Made by a program: the position numbers and the translations under genes. Shown in pieces: positions 16,601 through 25,202 of a stretch of DNA of 64,000 nucleotides. The notes under the pieces are model-generated. The model did not search any database, was not told the DNA's origin, and saw nothing but the letters and a program-made list of their open reading frames with translations. Numbering within the stretch: the stretch's first letter is position 1; the number at the start of each line of letters is the position of its first letter. This DNA comes from G965216695 sp965216695 (GTDB taxonomy: Bacteria; Pseudomonadota; Gammaproteobacteria; Pseudomonadales; Azotimanducaceae): NCBI GenBank assembly GCA_965216695.1, contig OZ244212.1, forward strand, positions 1,240,001 to 1,304,000, in the 5' to 3' direction.

Positions 16601-18799
16601 TCAGCCGAACCGTGCCTTCGCCTCACGCCGGCGCGCGTGCAATATGGGTTCCGTGTAGCCGTTCGGCTGGCGCGTTCCCTGAAAAACGAGGTCGCGGGCC
16701 GCCTGAAACGCCACGCTTTGGTCAAAGTCTGGAGCCATCGGACGGTACTCGGGATCTCCGGCGTTCTGCTCGTCGACGACCGCCGCCATACGTTCCAGCG
16801 TCTCCCTTACCTGTGCTTCCGTGCAGATCCCGTGATGAAGCCAGTTGGCAATATGCTGGCTCGAGATACGCAACGTCGCGCGATCTTCCATCAATCCAAC
16901 GTCATTGATGTCCGGCACTTTCGAACAACCCACGCCGTGATCGATCCAGCGCACGACATATCCCAGAATGCCCTGCGCGTTGTTGTCCAGCTCTCTCTGC
17001 ACTTCGTCTGAGGAAAGGTTGCGCCCCGACAACAACGGTATCGTAAGAATATCGTCCAGCCGCGACTGCCTTCCCGCCAACTCCCGTTGACGTTCCGCGA
17101 CGTCGACATCGTGATAGTGCAACGCATGCAGGGTCGCCGCGGTAGGACTCGGCACCCAGGCGGTGCTTGCACCGGCCAGCGGGTGATTGGTTTTGGTCTC
17201 CAGCATCTCGAGCATTTCGTCAGGCTTGGCCCACATGCCTTTACCGATCTGCGCCCGGCCCGGAAACCCGGTCTCTAAACCGGCATCCACATTCGCGTCT
17301 TCGTAAGCCGTAATCCAGGGTTCAGATTTGATTTCGTCTTTCGGAAGAAACGCGCCCATCTCCATGCTGGTATGAATCTCGTCGCCGGTTCGATCAAGGA
17401 ACCCGGTATTGATGAACACGATACGCTCGCGCGCCTCACAAATGCATGCCTTCAGGTTCACCGTCGTTCGACGCTCTTCGTCCATGACACCGATTTTCAG
17501 CGTATTGGCGTCTAGGCCCAGCAACTGTTCGACGCGGGCAAACAGGTCGCATGCCAATCGCACTTCTTCCGGGCCGTGCATCTTCGGCTTTACGATATAC
17601 ATGCTGCCGGTACGCGAGTTGCGCAGACGGCCCAGGCCTTTCAGATCGTGCAACGCCGCAAAAGCAGTCAGTGCGGCGTCCAGAAACCCTTCCGGAATCT
17701 CGTTGCCGTCGGCGTCCAGCACCGCATCGGTTGTCATCAGATGCCCAACGTTGCGAACCAGCAGCAGGCTGCGGCCCGGCAACGTTATCGCCGTGCCGTT
17801 TGGCGCAGTGTACGTTCGATCCTCGGCGAGCGCGCGAACGACGGTCTCGCCGCCCTTCTCGAACCGCTCTTCGAGCTTGCCGTTCATCAGACCGAGCCAA
17901 TTGCGGTACACGAGACTTTTGTCTTCCGCATCTACCGCAGCCACCGAGTCCTCGCAATCGGCGATGGTTGTGAGTGCGGATTCCAGCAACACGTCCTTAA
18001 CCCCGGCCGGATGTACGGAACCTACCGGATGCCCACGATCGATCTGAATCTCGGCGTGCAAACCATTATGGCGCAGCAGTATCGCACTGGGTTCTGTGTC
18101 GCCTTGAAAGCCCGCGAACTGCGCCGGGTGTTGCAAACCCGTATTCGCGCCATCCTGTAGAATTGCGCGCAATTCGCGCGGTGCACCCTCTCCTACCGCG
18201 TAGGTCACCACTTCTCTATGACTCGCGCCGTCCAGCGGAAACGTCTGATCCAGAACGTCTGCAGCCTGCGCAACCACCAGTTCGCCGCGCGCAGGATTGT
18301 AGCTCGTGCCTTTCTCCACACCGGGGTCTTCGGCAAGAATGTCCGTGCCGTAGAACGCATCGTAGAGGCTACCCCACCGGGAGTTGGCCGCGTTCAACGC
18401 GTAACGTGCGTTCATCACGGGAACCACGAGCTGCGGGCCCGCAAGCTGCGCTATCTCAGGATCGACATTGTCTGTAGAAATTTCGAATGGCGTCGGCTCA
18501 GGCACCAGATAACCGATACGCTCCAGAAACGCGCGATAAGCGCTTGGGTCATGGGCTTGACCGCGATGCTCCAGATGATAGGCGTCGATCTGCAGCTGCA
18601 TCTCGTCACGCGCTGCAAGCAGGGTCTTGTTGACCGGCACCAGGTCAGCAAGGATTCGCGCAAAACCCTGCCAGAAACCATCGACATCCACGCCGGTACC
18701 GGGCGCAATCTCGTTGGCCACCAGATCATCGATCAAGCGATGTACGGCCAGTCCACTCCGGTCGACCCTTTGCGGTTCGTCGACAATACGTTCACCCAT
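16601..18799 (-). CDS. glcB: Malate synthase G
   Basis: Condenses glyoxylate with acetyl-CoA to malate (glyoxylate bypass and glycolate use). The 732-residue length matches monomeric malate synthase G (about 720). Recognisable stretches are GTSYNPARGELVVAQAAD absent from the shorter form A, a central RNSRTGSMYIVKPKMHGPEE segment containing the catalytic arginine, and FINTGFLDRTGDEIHTSMEM with the acidic metal ligands. The C-terminal domain has a short KVPDINDVGLMEDRATLRIS segment. It lies 3 bp downstream of an acyl-CoA dehydrogenase; acetyl-CoA from fatty acid oxidation would feed it. No isocitrate lyase is in the window. Confidence 0.95.
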   Translation of the reverse strand: MGERIVDEPQRVDRSGLAVHRLIDDLVANEIAPGTGVDVDGFWQGFARILADLVPVNKTLLAARDEMQLQIDAYHLEHRGQAHDPSAYRAFLERIGYLVPEPTPFEISTDNVDPEIAQLAGPQLVVPVMNARYALNAANSRWGSLYDAFYGTDILAEDPGVEKGTSYNPARGELVVAQAADVLDQTFPLDGASHREVVTYAVGEGAPRELRAILQDGANTGLQHPAQFAGFQGDTEPSAILLRHNGLHAEIQIDRGHPVGSVHPAGVKDVLLESALTTIADCEDSVAAVDAEDKSLVYRNWLGLMNGKLEERFEKGGETVVRALAEDRTYTAPNGTAITLPGRSLLLVRNVGHLMTTDAVLDADGNEIPEGFLDAALTAFAALHDLKGLGRLRNSRTGSMYIVKPKMHGPEEVRLACDLFARVEQLLGLDANTLKIGVMDEERRTTVNLKACICEARERIVFINTGFLDRTGDEIHTSMEMGAFLPKDEIKSEPWITAYEDANVDAGLETGFPGRAQIGKGMWAKPDEMLEMLETKTNHPLAGASTAWVPSPTAATLHALHYHDVDVAERQRELAGRQSRLDDILTIPLLSGRNLSSDEVQRELDNNAQGILGYVVRWIDHGVGCSKVPDINDVGLMEDRATLRISSQHIANWLHHGICTEAQVRETLERMAAVVDEQNAGDPEYRPMAPDFDQSVAFQAARDLVFQGTRQPNGYTEPILHARRREAKARFG

Positions 18800-18802
18800 A
18801 GC

Positions 18803-20005
18803 TCACAAACCCAGTACGACTTTGGCGATGATGTTCTTCTGCACTTCTTTCGCGCCTCCGAAAATGGACGCTGCACGTGCATTCAGATACCTGGGCGTTG
18901 CGGTTTCTGCGTAATCCGGTCCCACCCAGGGTTCGTTGTGACCGTTCAGCGAGATCATGTTGGCGTGGGGTAAAGCGTAGTGTTGCACCGCTTCCATGCG
19001 AATCGTCGTGAGTTCCTGATCGATTTCCACAGACGTGTTCTTCGCGAGGGAAGAGGCGGTCCCGGGCGATTCCCCGCGGCTGAGTTTGTCCAGCGTTACC
19101 AGCTCCGCAAACTCCAGCGCATCAATGCGAATTTCCAACGCGCTGACGCGATCACGCATGCCCGCGTCCTCCCACAAGGGCACCGCACCGTTATGCTCCT
19201 TCTTGAGTACGTGCTTAACTTCGCGAACCGCCTCATTGAGCCGAGCGGCTGCACCACCGCCACCACGTTCGAATTCCAGCAGGTATTTCGCTACGTTCCA
19301 GCCGTCGTGCTCCGGCCCAACGCGGTTCGATTGCGGCACACGCACGTCGTCGAAGAACACCTGATTCACTTCGTGATCGCCAGCGATCGTGATGATCGGC
19401 CGTACCTTGATGCCCGGTAGATCCATCGGCATCAGCAGAAACGTGATGCCGTGCTGCGGCCTGCCGCTCGCATCCGTTCGAACCAAACAGAAGATATGAT
19501 CTGCAAACTGCGCGTGCGTCGTCCAGATCTTTGTGCCATTTACGATGTAGTCGTCGCCGTCCTTCACCGCGCTGGTCTTCAGACTCGCCAGATCAGACCC
19601 GGAACCCGGCTCCGAGTAACCCTGACACCAATAGTGTTCTCCCGACAGCATCTTCGGCAGATAGTGGGCTTTTTGCTCGTCCGTACCGTATTTGAACAGT
19701 ACCGGCGCCAGCATCCGGAGGCCGAGAGGAATCAAGCCTGGCGCATGAGCGCGCGCCCTCTCCTGCCCGAAGACGTACTTCTGCGTAGGCGACCATCCCG
19801 TTCCGCCGTATTCCTCGGGCCACGCAGGCACCGCCCAACCCTTGGCGACTAGAATCTGCTGCCAGCGCATCGCCAGGTCTTTGTCGGCGAAGACGGTTGT
19901 GGTGCGCTCCGCCGCCTGGCGCATGTCTTCCGTGAGATGTTCACTGACAAATGCGCGCACTTCCTTCCGGAACGCTTCATCCTGCGCACTGAATTCGATG
20001 TTCAA
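18803..20005 (-). CDS. Acyl-CoA dehydrogenase
   Basis: A 400-residue FAD enzyme of the acyl-CoA dehydrogenase family, oxidising an acyl-CoA to its enoyl form. It shows the FAD/substrate motif WCQGYSEPGSGSDLASLKT and the C-terminal ARAASIFGGAKEVQKNIIAK. The start is TTG 20005, supported by CGGAG eight bases before it. It sits 24 bp after a carboxymuconolactone-decarboxylase-like gene and 3 bp before glcB, so these are probably one transcript. Chain-length preference is not evident. Confidence 0.92.
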   Translation of the reverse strand: MNIEFSAQDEAFRKEVRAFVSEHLTEDMRQAAERTTTVFADKDLAMRWQQILVAKGWAVPAWPEEYGGTGWSPTQKYVFGQERARAHAPGLIPLGLRMLAPVLFKYGTDEQKAHYLPKMLSGEHYWCQGYSEPGSGSDLASLKTSAVKDGDDYIVNGTKIWTTHAQFADHIFCLVRTDASGRPQHGITFLLMPMDLPGIKVRPIITIAGDHEVNQVFFDDVRVPQSNRVGPEHDGWNVAKYLLEFERGGGGAAARLNEAVREVKHVLKKEHNGAVPLWEDAGMRDRVSALEIRIDALEFAELVTLDKLSRGESPGTASSLAKNTSVEIDQELTTIRMEAVQHYALPHANMISLNGHNEPWVGPDYAETATPRYLNARAASIFGGAKEVQKNIIAKVVLGL

Positions 20006-20029
20006 TACTGCTGCTCCGATTGCGTGCCG

Positions 20030-20620
20030 TCAGCGCATCACTACCTTGTCCTGGCCCCACGGATTTACGTGATCGGCGGACGTCTGATAGGCCTCGGGTA
20101 GTTCCTCTACCATGTGGTAGGTCGCCGCGAGCCGGCCGAAGCCGACGAAAAACGCGGCCTGCATACCCAGCTCGACGATCTGCGCTTCGCTGTAGTGCTC
20201 ACGCAGCTCATCGTAGATGGCGTCGTCTATGCGTAGATGATCTGTAGCCAGTAGTTCGCCGTAACGCACTGCAACTTTCTCTGCCGGTGTGAGATCTTCG
20301 GATTCTTCCGGGCGTTCCAGCGAGCACACCGTGCCTTCATCCAGCCCGTCCGCAATCGCGTCCGGATAGCGGATCGCCATGCAGCTGCGGCACTGATTGA
20401 AGAACGCGACCCGAAGCCGAACCAACTCGATCAACCGGTCCGGCAGCGTCCGCTGGGTTTTCAGCGCGCCGGCAAATGCGGTCAGTCCCTTCGCCAGTTC
20501 AGGACGATGCGCGAAAAACCTCATCAATCCAAGTTCCAACGGGGTTGCGGTATCGGGATTGGTGGCCGTGCGAAGCTCCGGATCCCACTGTTCGGGCGGC
20601 AATTTCTGTAGACGGCTCAT
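20030..20620 (-). CDS. Carboxymuconolactone decarboxylase / AhpD-like protein (CxxC)
   Basis: A 196-residue helical protein of the CMD/AhpD family. The redox motif is NQC77RSC80 in the helix after LIELVRLRVAFF, as in peroxidase-type members such as AhpD, which use the cysteine pair to reduce peroxides or exchange disulfides. ATG 20620 has an AGGAGG site. It leads the unit with acyl-CoA dehydrogenase, glcB and a Nudix hydrolase. A paralog at 41096-41647 aligns through LVRL, the CxxC position, ELG and GFGRL, but carries TGA in place of the second cysteine. Confidence 0.88.
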   Translation of the reverse strand: MSRLQKLPPEQWDPELRTATNPDTATPLELGLMRFFAHRPELAKGLTAFAGALKTQRTLPDRLIELVRLRVAFFNQCRSCMAIRYPDAIADGLDEGTVCSLERPEESEDLTPAEKVAVRYGELLATDHLRIDDAIYDELREHYSEAQIVELGMQAAFFVGFGRLAATYHMVEELPEAYQTSADHVNPWGQDKVVMR

Positions 20621-20652
20621 GGGCCCTCCTGCGGTGATTCTGGGTCAGCGTC

Positions 20653-20738
20653 TGGGGTCAGAGCAAAGGGACAGATCAAAGTCTTTTGGGGTCAGTTGAC
20701 CCCAAAAGACTTTGATCTGTCCCTTTGCTCTGACCCCA
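20653..20738. repeat. 86-bp perfect palindrome (RAYT/REP-type element)
   Basis: Arms 20653-20694 and 20697-20738 are perfectly complementary over 42 bp with a two-base centre. The outer and inner ends both read GGGGTCA/TGACCCC. Sequences of this type (GGGGTCAGAG...) are commonly seen flanking REP-associated tyrosine transposase genes in proteobacteria; no transposase is present, so it would be a non-autonomous copy or remnant. It lies between the aminotransferase stop and the CMD start on the minus strand and could terminate transcription of the upstream operon. Confidence 0.8.
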
Positions 20739-20785
20739 TGCGGTTAACAATAGCCGCTTTGAAACGCAGCGGCTACCGACAGCCG

Positions 20786-22117
20786 TCAGGCAAAAAGGCC
20801 TTCGGCCTGCACATCCGCGAGACTGCTGCAGAATACGTCGGCAATCTCGTCCACCACGTCGTCCGCGTGTGCCGCGCTCAGAAAAGCGCGCTGCGTACCC
20901 GGCACCAGCACGCCCCGGTTCAGCGCGTGTAGATAAAACGCTTTCTCCGCCGCGCCACCCGTCGCGCGCACATCCCGCATGTTTTCGATCGGTTCGCGTT
21001 GAAAAAACATGTGAAACATACTGCCCACATGCTTCATCTGTGCCGGAATCTGGCGCTCCTGACAGAAACCATTGACCGACGCAGCCAACCGGTCGCCGGC
21101 CAGATCGAGCCGCGTGTAGATCTCGGGATGGTCGCGAAGATGCGACACCGCGGCCGCCCCGGCGGCCATCGACAGCGGATTGCCCGAAAACGTACCACCC
21201 GAAAATATGCCGCGGTCGGCGGCTAGACCGGTGAACACTTCCATCACGTCGGCGCGCCCGGACACTGCCCCAATCGGCAACCCGCCGCCCAACACCTTGC
21301 CGTACGCGGCCAGATCCGCGGTTACCTCGAATCGCTCCTGGGCGCCGCCGTATGCCACACGAAACCCGGTGATAACCTCATCGATCGCGAAGAGCACCCC
21401 GTTGGCACGGCAAACGCGAGCCAGTTCCCGCAGATAGTCTCCTGCCGCCTGCGGGTTCGAACTCTGCACACCTTCCACGAGTACCAGCGCCAGTTCGTCG
21501 CGGTGCGCCCGTACGAGATCGAAGGCCGCTTCGTCCCGGTAAGGCAGCAGCATCGTCAACGCGTCGAGGGCGCGCGGAATGCCGTGACCCATCGGCACCT
21601 TCTCGGGACGCTCGCGAGGACTGGAAGGATCCGTCAGCCACATTCCGTAATCGTGGGCCCCGTGGTAGAAACCATCGCACAACGCAATGACTTCCTTCCC
21701 CGTATAGCCTCGAGCCGCCCGAATCAGGTACATCGTGGCTTCGGTGCCCGTATTGCAGAACACCACGCGTTCCGCACACGGACTGGCCTCGTGCAGCAAC
21801 GATGCCAGCCCCAGCTGGGCGGTCGAGTGAATGCCGAACATCCAACCCTTCGCAGCACGACGATTAATCGCGTGCTCAATGTCCGGGTGGCGATGTCCAA
21901 GCATATGCAAGCCGAAGCCCACGGAGGTGTCTATGTAGCGATGCCCGTCGGCGTCGTACACGTAGGGACCTTCGCCGCGCTCGATGAACAAGGGATGCGG
22001 CATCTCCAGGTTGGCCGCCAGCCCGGAATTGAGAATCTCCGAGCGGTCTCGTGCGATCGCCGCAGAACGCGGCGTGCGGGTCTCGAGCTCGGCTTTCGCC
22101 TCCGCAACCGTTCTCAC
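20786..22117 (-). CDS. Class III PLP-dependent aminotransferase (glutamate-1-semialdehyde aminomutase-like)
   Basis: A 443-residue fold-type I PLP enzyme. K274 in AYGKVLGGGLPIG binds PLP, D246 in AIDEVITGFR contacts the pyridine, and CNTGTEATMYLIRAAR binds the phosphate. It resembles glutamate-1-semialdehyde aminomutase and related omega-aminotransferases. The operon setting with oxygenase and flavin genes speaks for a catabolic aminotransferase rather than tetrapyrrole synthesis. It is the last gene of the minus-strand unit starting at 26522 and is followed by a large palindrome. Confidence 0.85.
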   Translation of the reverse strand: MRTVAEAKAELETRTPRSAAIARDRSEILNSGLAANLEMPHPLFIERGEGPYVYDADGHRYIDTSVGFGLHMLGHRHPDIEHAINRRAAKGWMFGIHSTAQLGLASLLHEASPCAERVVFCNTGTEATMYLIRAARGYTGKEVIALCDGFYHGAHDYGMWLTDPSSPRERPEKVPMGHGIPRALDALTMLLPYRDEAAFDLVRAHRDELALVLVEGVQSSNPQAAGDYLRELARVCRANGVLFAIDEVITGFRVAYGGAQERFEVTADLAAYGKVLGGGLPIGAVSGRADVMEVFTGLAADRGIFSGGTFSGNPLSMAAGAAAVSHLRDHPEIYTRLDLAGDRLAASVNGFCQERQIPAQMKHVGSMFHMFFQREPIENMRDVRATGGAAEKAFYLHALNRGVLVPGTQRAFLSAAHADDVVDEIADVFCSSLADVQAEGLFA

Positions 22118-22134
22118 GGTGTGTCCGGCGCCGC

Positions 22135-23103
22135 CTACTTGCCCGCCAGGCGCGCGACCACCGGTGCGAACGCCTCCATGTTTTCGCCCGAAACGGTAAC
22201 GTAGGAAATGCCGTGCAGTTCCCGCCGGCGTTCGAGCTCTTCGCAGATGGCATCGACGCTGCCGAACAACGCGTGCGGATGTTTACGCATCTCGTCCTCG
22301 GACATGCCGAACACTTTGGAGAACTCTCCGAGCACGGGCGAAGGGTCGTCCATCACGAACGTGAAGTACGCGCCGATCTCGATTTCGAGTTTGTCGAACC
22401 GGTCGCCCGCACCTTCGCGTATCCAGCCCACTTTTTTCTGGGTTTCCGCTTCGGTAGACATCTGAACGCCGTCCGGGCCGATCATGCCCCTGCGGTTGTT
22501 GAAGTTCAGACTCACCACGTCCGCGCGTTCACCGGCAAGCCGAAGAATGCGCGGCGATCCGCCGCCGATCATGATCGGCGGTTTGGATACGGGCTTGGGT
22601 ACACCGGCAAAGTCGCGCCACCGCAGCGTGTCGTTGGTGATGTTGACCTCGCCATCCGCGCAGAACGCCGCAACCCCATCGAGCACGTCCCTCAACCGGT
22701 CGATGCGCACGCGCGGCTCATCGAACGGAATTCCCACGGCCGCGTACTCTTCGGTTATCCAGCCTGCGCCCAGCCCGAATTCCAACCGGCCGTCCGACAG
22801 CTTATCGATGGTAAGCGCCGATTTAATGAGTACGAGCGGGTTGTGATAGTCGATGCAGAACACGCGGCAGCCGATACGGAGTGTCTTTGTTACCGCAGCC
22901 GCGAACGCCATTGCGGGGATTGCCGCAAGATCCTGAACCGGGTGGTTTGCCTTCGTCAGCGCCGCGCCTTCACCCAGCAAGTGATCCGCGAGATGCAACG
23001 CCGAGTAGCCGAGATCCTCGGCTTTGCACGCGAAGTCGCGCCAGTGAGTACCGCTCGGCGAGTTGAATTGCTGCACGCCGAATCGAAAGGGTTTTGCTGC
23101 CAT
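22135..23103 (-). CDS. LLM-class flavin/F420-dependent oxidoreductase
   Basis: A 322-residue luciferase-like TIM-barrel oxidoreductase. The start is ATG 23103 with GGGAG seven bases before; the longer open frame would overlap the ThuA gene. Motifs: GVQQFNSPSGTHWRDFACKA at the N-terminus, KTLRIGCRVFCIDYHNPLVL, LSDGRLEFGLGAGWITEEY and PPIMIGGGSPRILRLAGERAD (shown in part). It resembles the group annotated as F420-dependent oxidoreductases, but the flavin used cannot be told. Neighbours are an aminotransferase and a ThuA-like protein. Confidence 0.85.
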   Translation of the reverse strand: MAAKPFRFGVQQFNSPSGTHWRDFACKAEDLGYSALHLADHLLGEGAALTKANHPVQDLAAIPAMAFAAAVTKTLRIGCRVFCIDYHNPLVLIKSALTIDKLSDGRLEFGLGAGWITEEYAAVGIPFDEPRVRIDRLRDVLDGVAAFCADGEVNITNDTLRWRDFAGVPKPVSKPPIMIGGGSPRILRLAGERADVVSLNFNNRRGMIGPDGVQMSTEAETQKKVGWIREGAGDRFDKLEIEIGAYFTFVMDDPSPVLGEFSKVFGMSEDEMRKHPHALFGSVDAICEELERRRELHGISYVTVSGENMEAFAPVVARLAGK

Positions 23104-23138
23104 CCTGTTCTCCCGGTGGTCCGTAAAGACGCGACAGG

Positions 23139-23894
23139 TCAGACGCCGACCGATTCTCCGGAGCAATAGCGAATTGCACGCCGCAGCAGTTCGTAAAATT
23201 CCGGCCGTTCCCAACTACCACGCTCTATCTCGGGATAGTACTCCACCATCGGTTGCATATCGTAGTGGCCCCGACAATGTCCGAGGTTCAGATACAGAAC
23301 CTCGCCGTCGCCGACCTGGTTGATGTAGTAAACCGGTCGCGGGTCGTCGTCGGGCCAGTCGGCATCAATGAAACCGTCTGCACTGCCCGTGAAACGCGTT
23401 TCCAACAGCACCTCCAATTCTCCGTGCAGTTTGCACAGATACAGTTCGTCGTCGGTTTCAAACGCATCGATTCCGGCAACCAGCGGGTGGTTCGGATGCG
23501 CGTTCGTTACCGTGAACGGCTGAATGGGCGGATGGGCCTTGAACTGGCTGCCCAGGGTTTCCATCAGAATCGGCGCCGTCTCGGGCGTATCTACGCCGCC
23601 CTCTATGAACTCCAGGATCGCATTGGTGCCGTGCAACGCGAGCCACCGTTTGCCGCCTTTGATGTAATCGCGCAACGCCTCCTGTTCCGGTTCGCTCGGG
23701 ATCAGGTTGCACGTATACGTGATCAGAAAGTCGGACGCGTTCAGCGCATCCAGGTCGTGGTAGTCACCTGCTACCGTCACACGGATTCGCTCGTTCTCAG
23801 CCAGCAGCTTCAGAAGTTCCAGGCGCGCATGATCGATGTCGTGGTACTGACCCGCAGCCACCATGTGCACGTTCACCGTGTCGTGTTCGGCCAT
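23139..23894 (-). CDS. ThuA-like domain protein
   Basis: A 251-residue protein of the ThuA-like (class I glutamine amidotransferase-like) fold. Visible are the strand-turn ASDFLITYTCNL, the nucleophile-elbow region GGKRWLALHGTNAILEF, and the late HPLVAGIDAFETDDELYLCKL typical of ThuA proteins. ThuA members act on sugars or have unknown roles. Here it is in an operon with a Rieske oxygenase system. A second ThuA-like gene of the same size is at 28386-29159. Confidence 0.8.
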   Translation of the reverse strand: MAEHDTVNVHMVAAGQYHDIDHARLELLKLLAENERIRVTVAGDYHDLDALNASDFLITYTCNLIPSEPEQEALRDYIKGGKRWLALHGTNAILEFIEGGVDTPETAPILMETLGSQFKAHPPIQPFTVTNAHPNHPLVAGIDAFETDDELYLCKLHGELEVLLETRFTGSADGFIDADWPDDDPRPVYYINQVGDGEVLYLNLGHCRGHYDMQPMVEYYPEIERGSWERPEFYELLRRAIRYCSGESVGV

Positions 23895-23972
23895 CTGTTT
23901 CTCCCCCCTTTTTCACGGGCTATCTCTGTGGGCTACCCGGTTTGGCGACCTGGATGGGCTCCGCACGGGCGT

Positions 23973-23997
23973 GCGCGCCGGAGTAAATCCGGCGCGC
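23973..23997 (-). terminator. Strong hairpin between SDR and ThuA genes
   Basis: A perfect 10-bp GC stem (GCGCGCCGGA and its complement) with loop GTAAA lies 22 bp after the SDR stop. There is no T-tract on either strand, so it may be an mRNA-stabilising or attenuating structure rather than a full terminator. Confidence 0.4.
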
Positions 23998-24018
23998 GCC
24001 AGAGCCGCGTGAGCAGAC

Positions 24019-24780
24019 CTAGAACTGGATCCGTTTCGTGAATCCGCCGTCGATGACGATGTTCGTGCCGGTCGTGAAGCCTGCCCGCGGGCTCGCCAGG
24101 AACGCCGCCTGCGCCGCGACTTCTTCGGCCGAGCCCATACGGTTGCCGAGCGGAATCTCCGCTACGGTCGCATCGTAGAACGCGGTCATATTCTTGCGAA
24201 TGTTATCCCAAGCACCATTTTCGATCAGAATCGGGCCGGGGCTGATCGCGTTGACGCGAATGCCTTTGGGGGCCAGATCCTGCGCGAGCGCACCGGAGTA
24301 GTTCAACAGCGCCGCTTTCATGGAGTTGTAAGCGCCCGCCCCGATGAACTTCTCGAGCGCCGCGGTCGTCGAAATCATCAGAATGCTGGCGTTATTCGAC
24401 TTTTCGAGGTACGGCGTTGCCGCAGTCACCAGCCGGTACGTGCCAAGAACGTCGTGTTCGAAGTTGGAGCGCCAACCATCCTCGCCAGGCGCATTGCCGC
24501 CGCTCACGTTGGACACCACGCAGTCGATGCCACCCAGTGCGTCCGCAGCGCCTTCGACCCAGCCGGCCAGCGCTTCCCCATTGCCGATGTCCACCGACGT
24601 ACCAAACGCTTTAACACCCTTTGCGCTCAGCTCCGCCACAGCGGCATCAACTTCGTCGCTGTTGCGTGCGCAGATTGCTACGTTGGCTCCTTCGTCCGCC
24701 AGCGCGTTTGCGATGGCGCGGCCGATTCCCTTGGTACTTCCGGTAATCAGCGCATTGCAGCCTTTCAGCTCTAGATCCAT
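24019..24780 (-). CDS. Short-chain dehydrogenase/reductase (SDR)
   Basis: A 253-residue NAD(P)-dependent SDR. The cofactor motif TGSTKGIG is at 13-20, NVSGG at 91-95, and the catalytic Y151-x-x-x-K155 in AYNSMKAAL. C-terminal NIVIDGGFTKRIQF is typical. Start ATG 24780 is fixed by GAGGAGG; an upstream in-frame ATG has no such site. It lies in the unit with the Rieske oxygenase, where it could oxidise a dihydrodiol or alcohol product. Substrate unknown. Confidence 0.9.
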   Translation of the reverse strand: MDLELKGCNALITGSTKGIGRAIANALADEGANVAICARNSDEVDAAVAELSAKGVKAFGTSVDIGNGEALAGWVEGAADALGGIDCVVSNVSGGNAPGEDGWRSNFEHDVLGTYRLVTAATPYLEKSNNASILMISTTAALEKFIGAGAYNSMKAALLNYSGALAQDLAPKGIRVNAISPGPILIENGAWDNIRKNMTAFYDATVAEIPLGNRMGSAEEVAAQAAFLASPRAGFTTGTNIVIDGGFTKRIQF

Positions 24781-24857
24781 GTCGTCCTCCTCAAATTGCA
24801 GTGCTCCGGATTCGGGCACTTCGGTCGTGTTCTAATGTAATTCTGGCAGCGCGCGCG

Positions 24858-25202
24858 TCACACCACCGGGCCGAACTTCGGTTTCGGCGGTCGATCGCTG
24901 TCGAGCACGGTGACGTGTACCTTACCCCCCTCGAGCGTCACCGGAAAGGACTTTGCGTCCCGTTTGGCCGGCGCCGCCGTGCACTTTCCGGTGCGCACGT
25001 CGAAGCGCGCGCCATGCAACGGACAGGACACCTCGTACCCTCGCAGCCGCCCTTCCGACAGCAACTGGCGTGCGTGCGTACACTGATCTTCGATGGCGTA
25101 GAACTGGCCTTCCCTTTGACACACGAGCACGGCGACGCCATTGACAACGAAGCCGCGCATGTCGCCGTCATCCAGCGCAGCTATCGAGCAGACAGCCTGC
25201 AA
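24858..25202 (-). CDS. Rieske [2Fe-2S] ferredoxin
   Basis: A 114-residue Rieske ferredoxin. Cluster ligands are C41/H43 (CTHAR) and C60/H63 (CPLHGARFD). It would carry electrons to the oxygenase encoded immediately upstream. The start is TTG 25202, directly after the oxygenase stop (25205-25203), implying translational coupling. No dedicated ferredoxin reductase gene is in the unit. Confidence 0.9.
   Translation of the reverse strand: MQAVCSIAALDDGDMRGFVVNGVAVLVCQREGQFYAIEDQCTHARQLLSEGRLRGYEVSCPLHGARFDVRTGKCTAAPAKRDAKSFPVTLEGGKVHVTVLDSDRPPKPKFGPVV

Noticed and set aside
20696..20932. Open frame of 78 codons starting MTPKDFDLSLCSDP on the plus strand
   Set aside because: Its start and first codons are the right arm of the 86-bp palindrome, and the remainder is antisense to the aminotransferase 3' end; no ribosome site.
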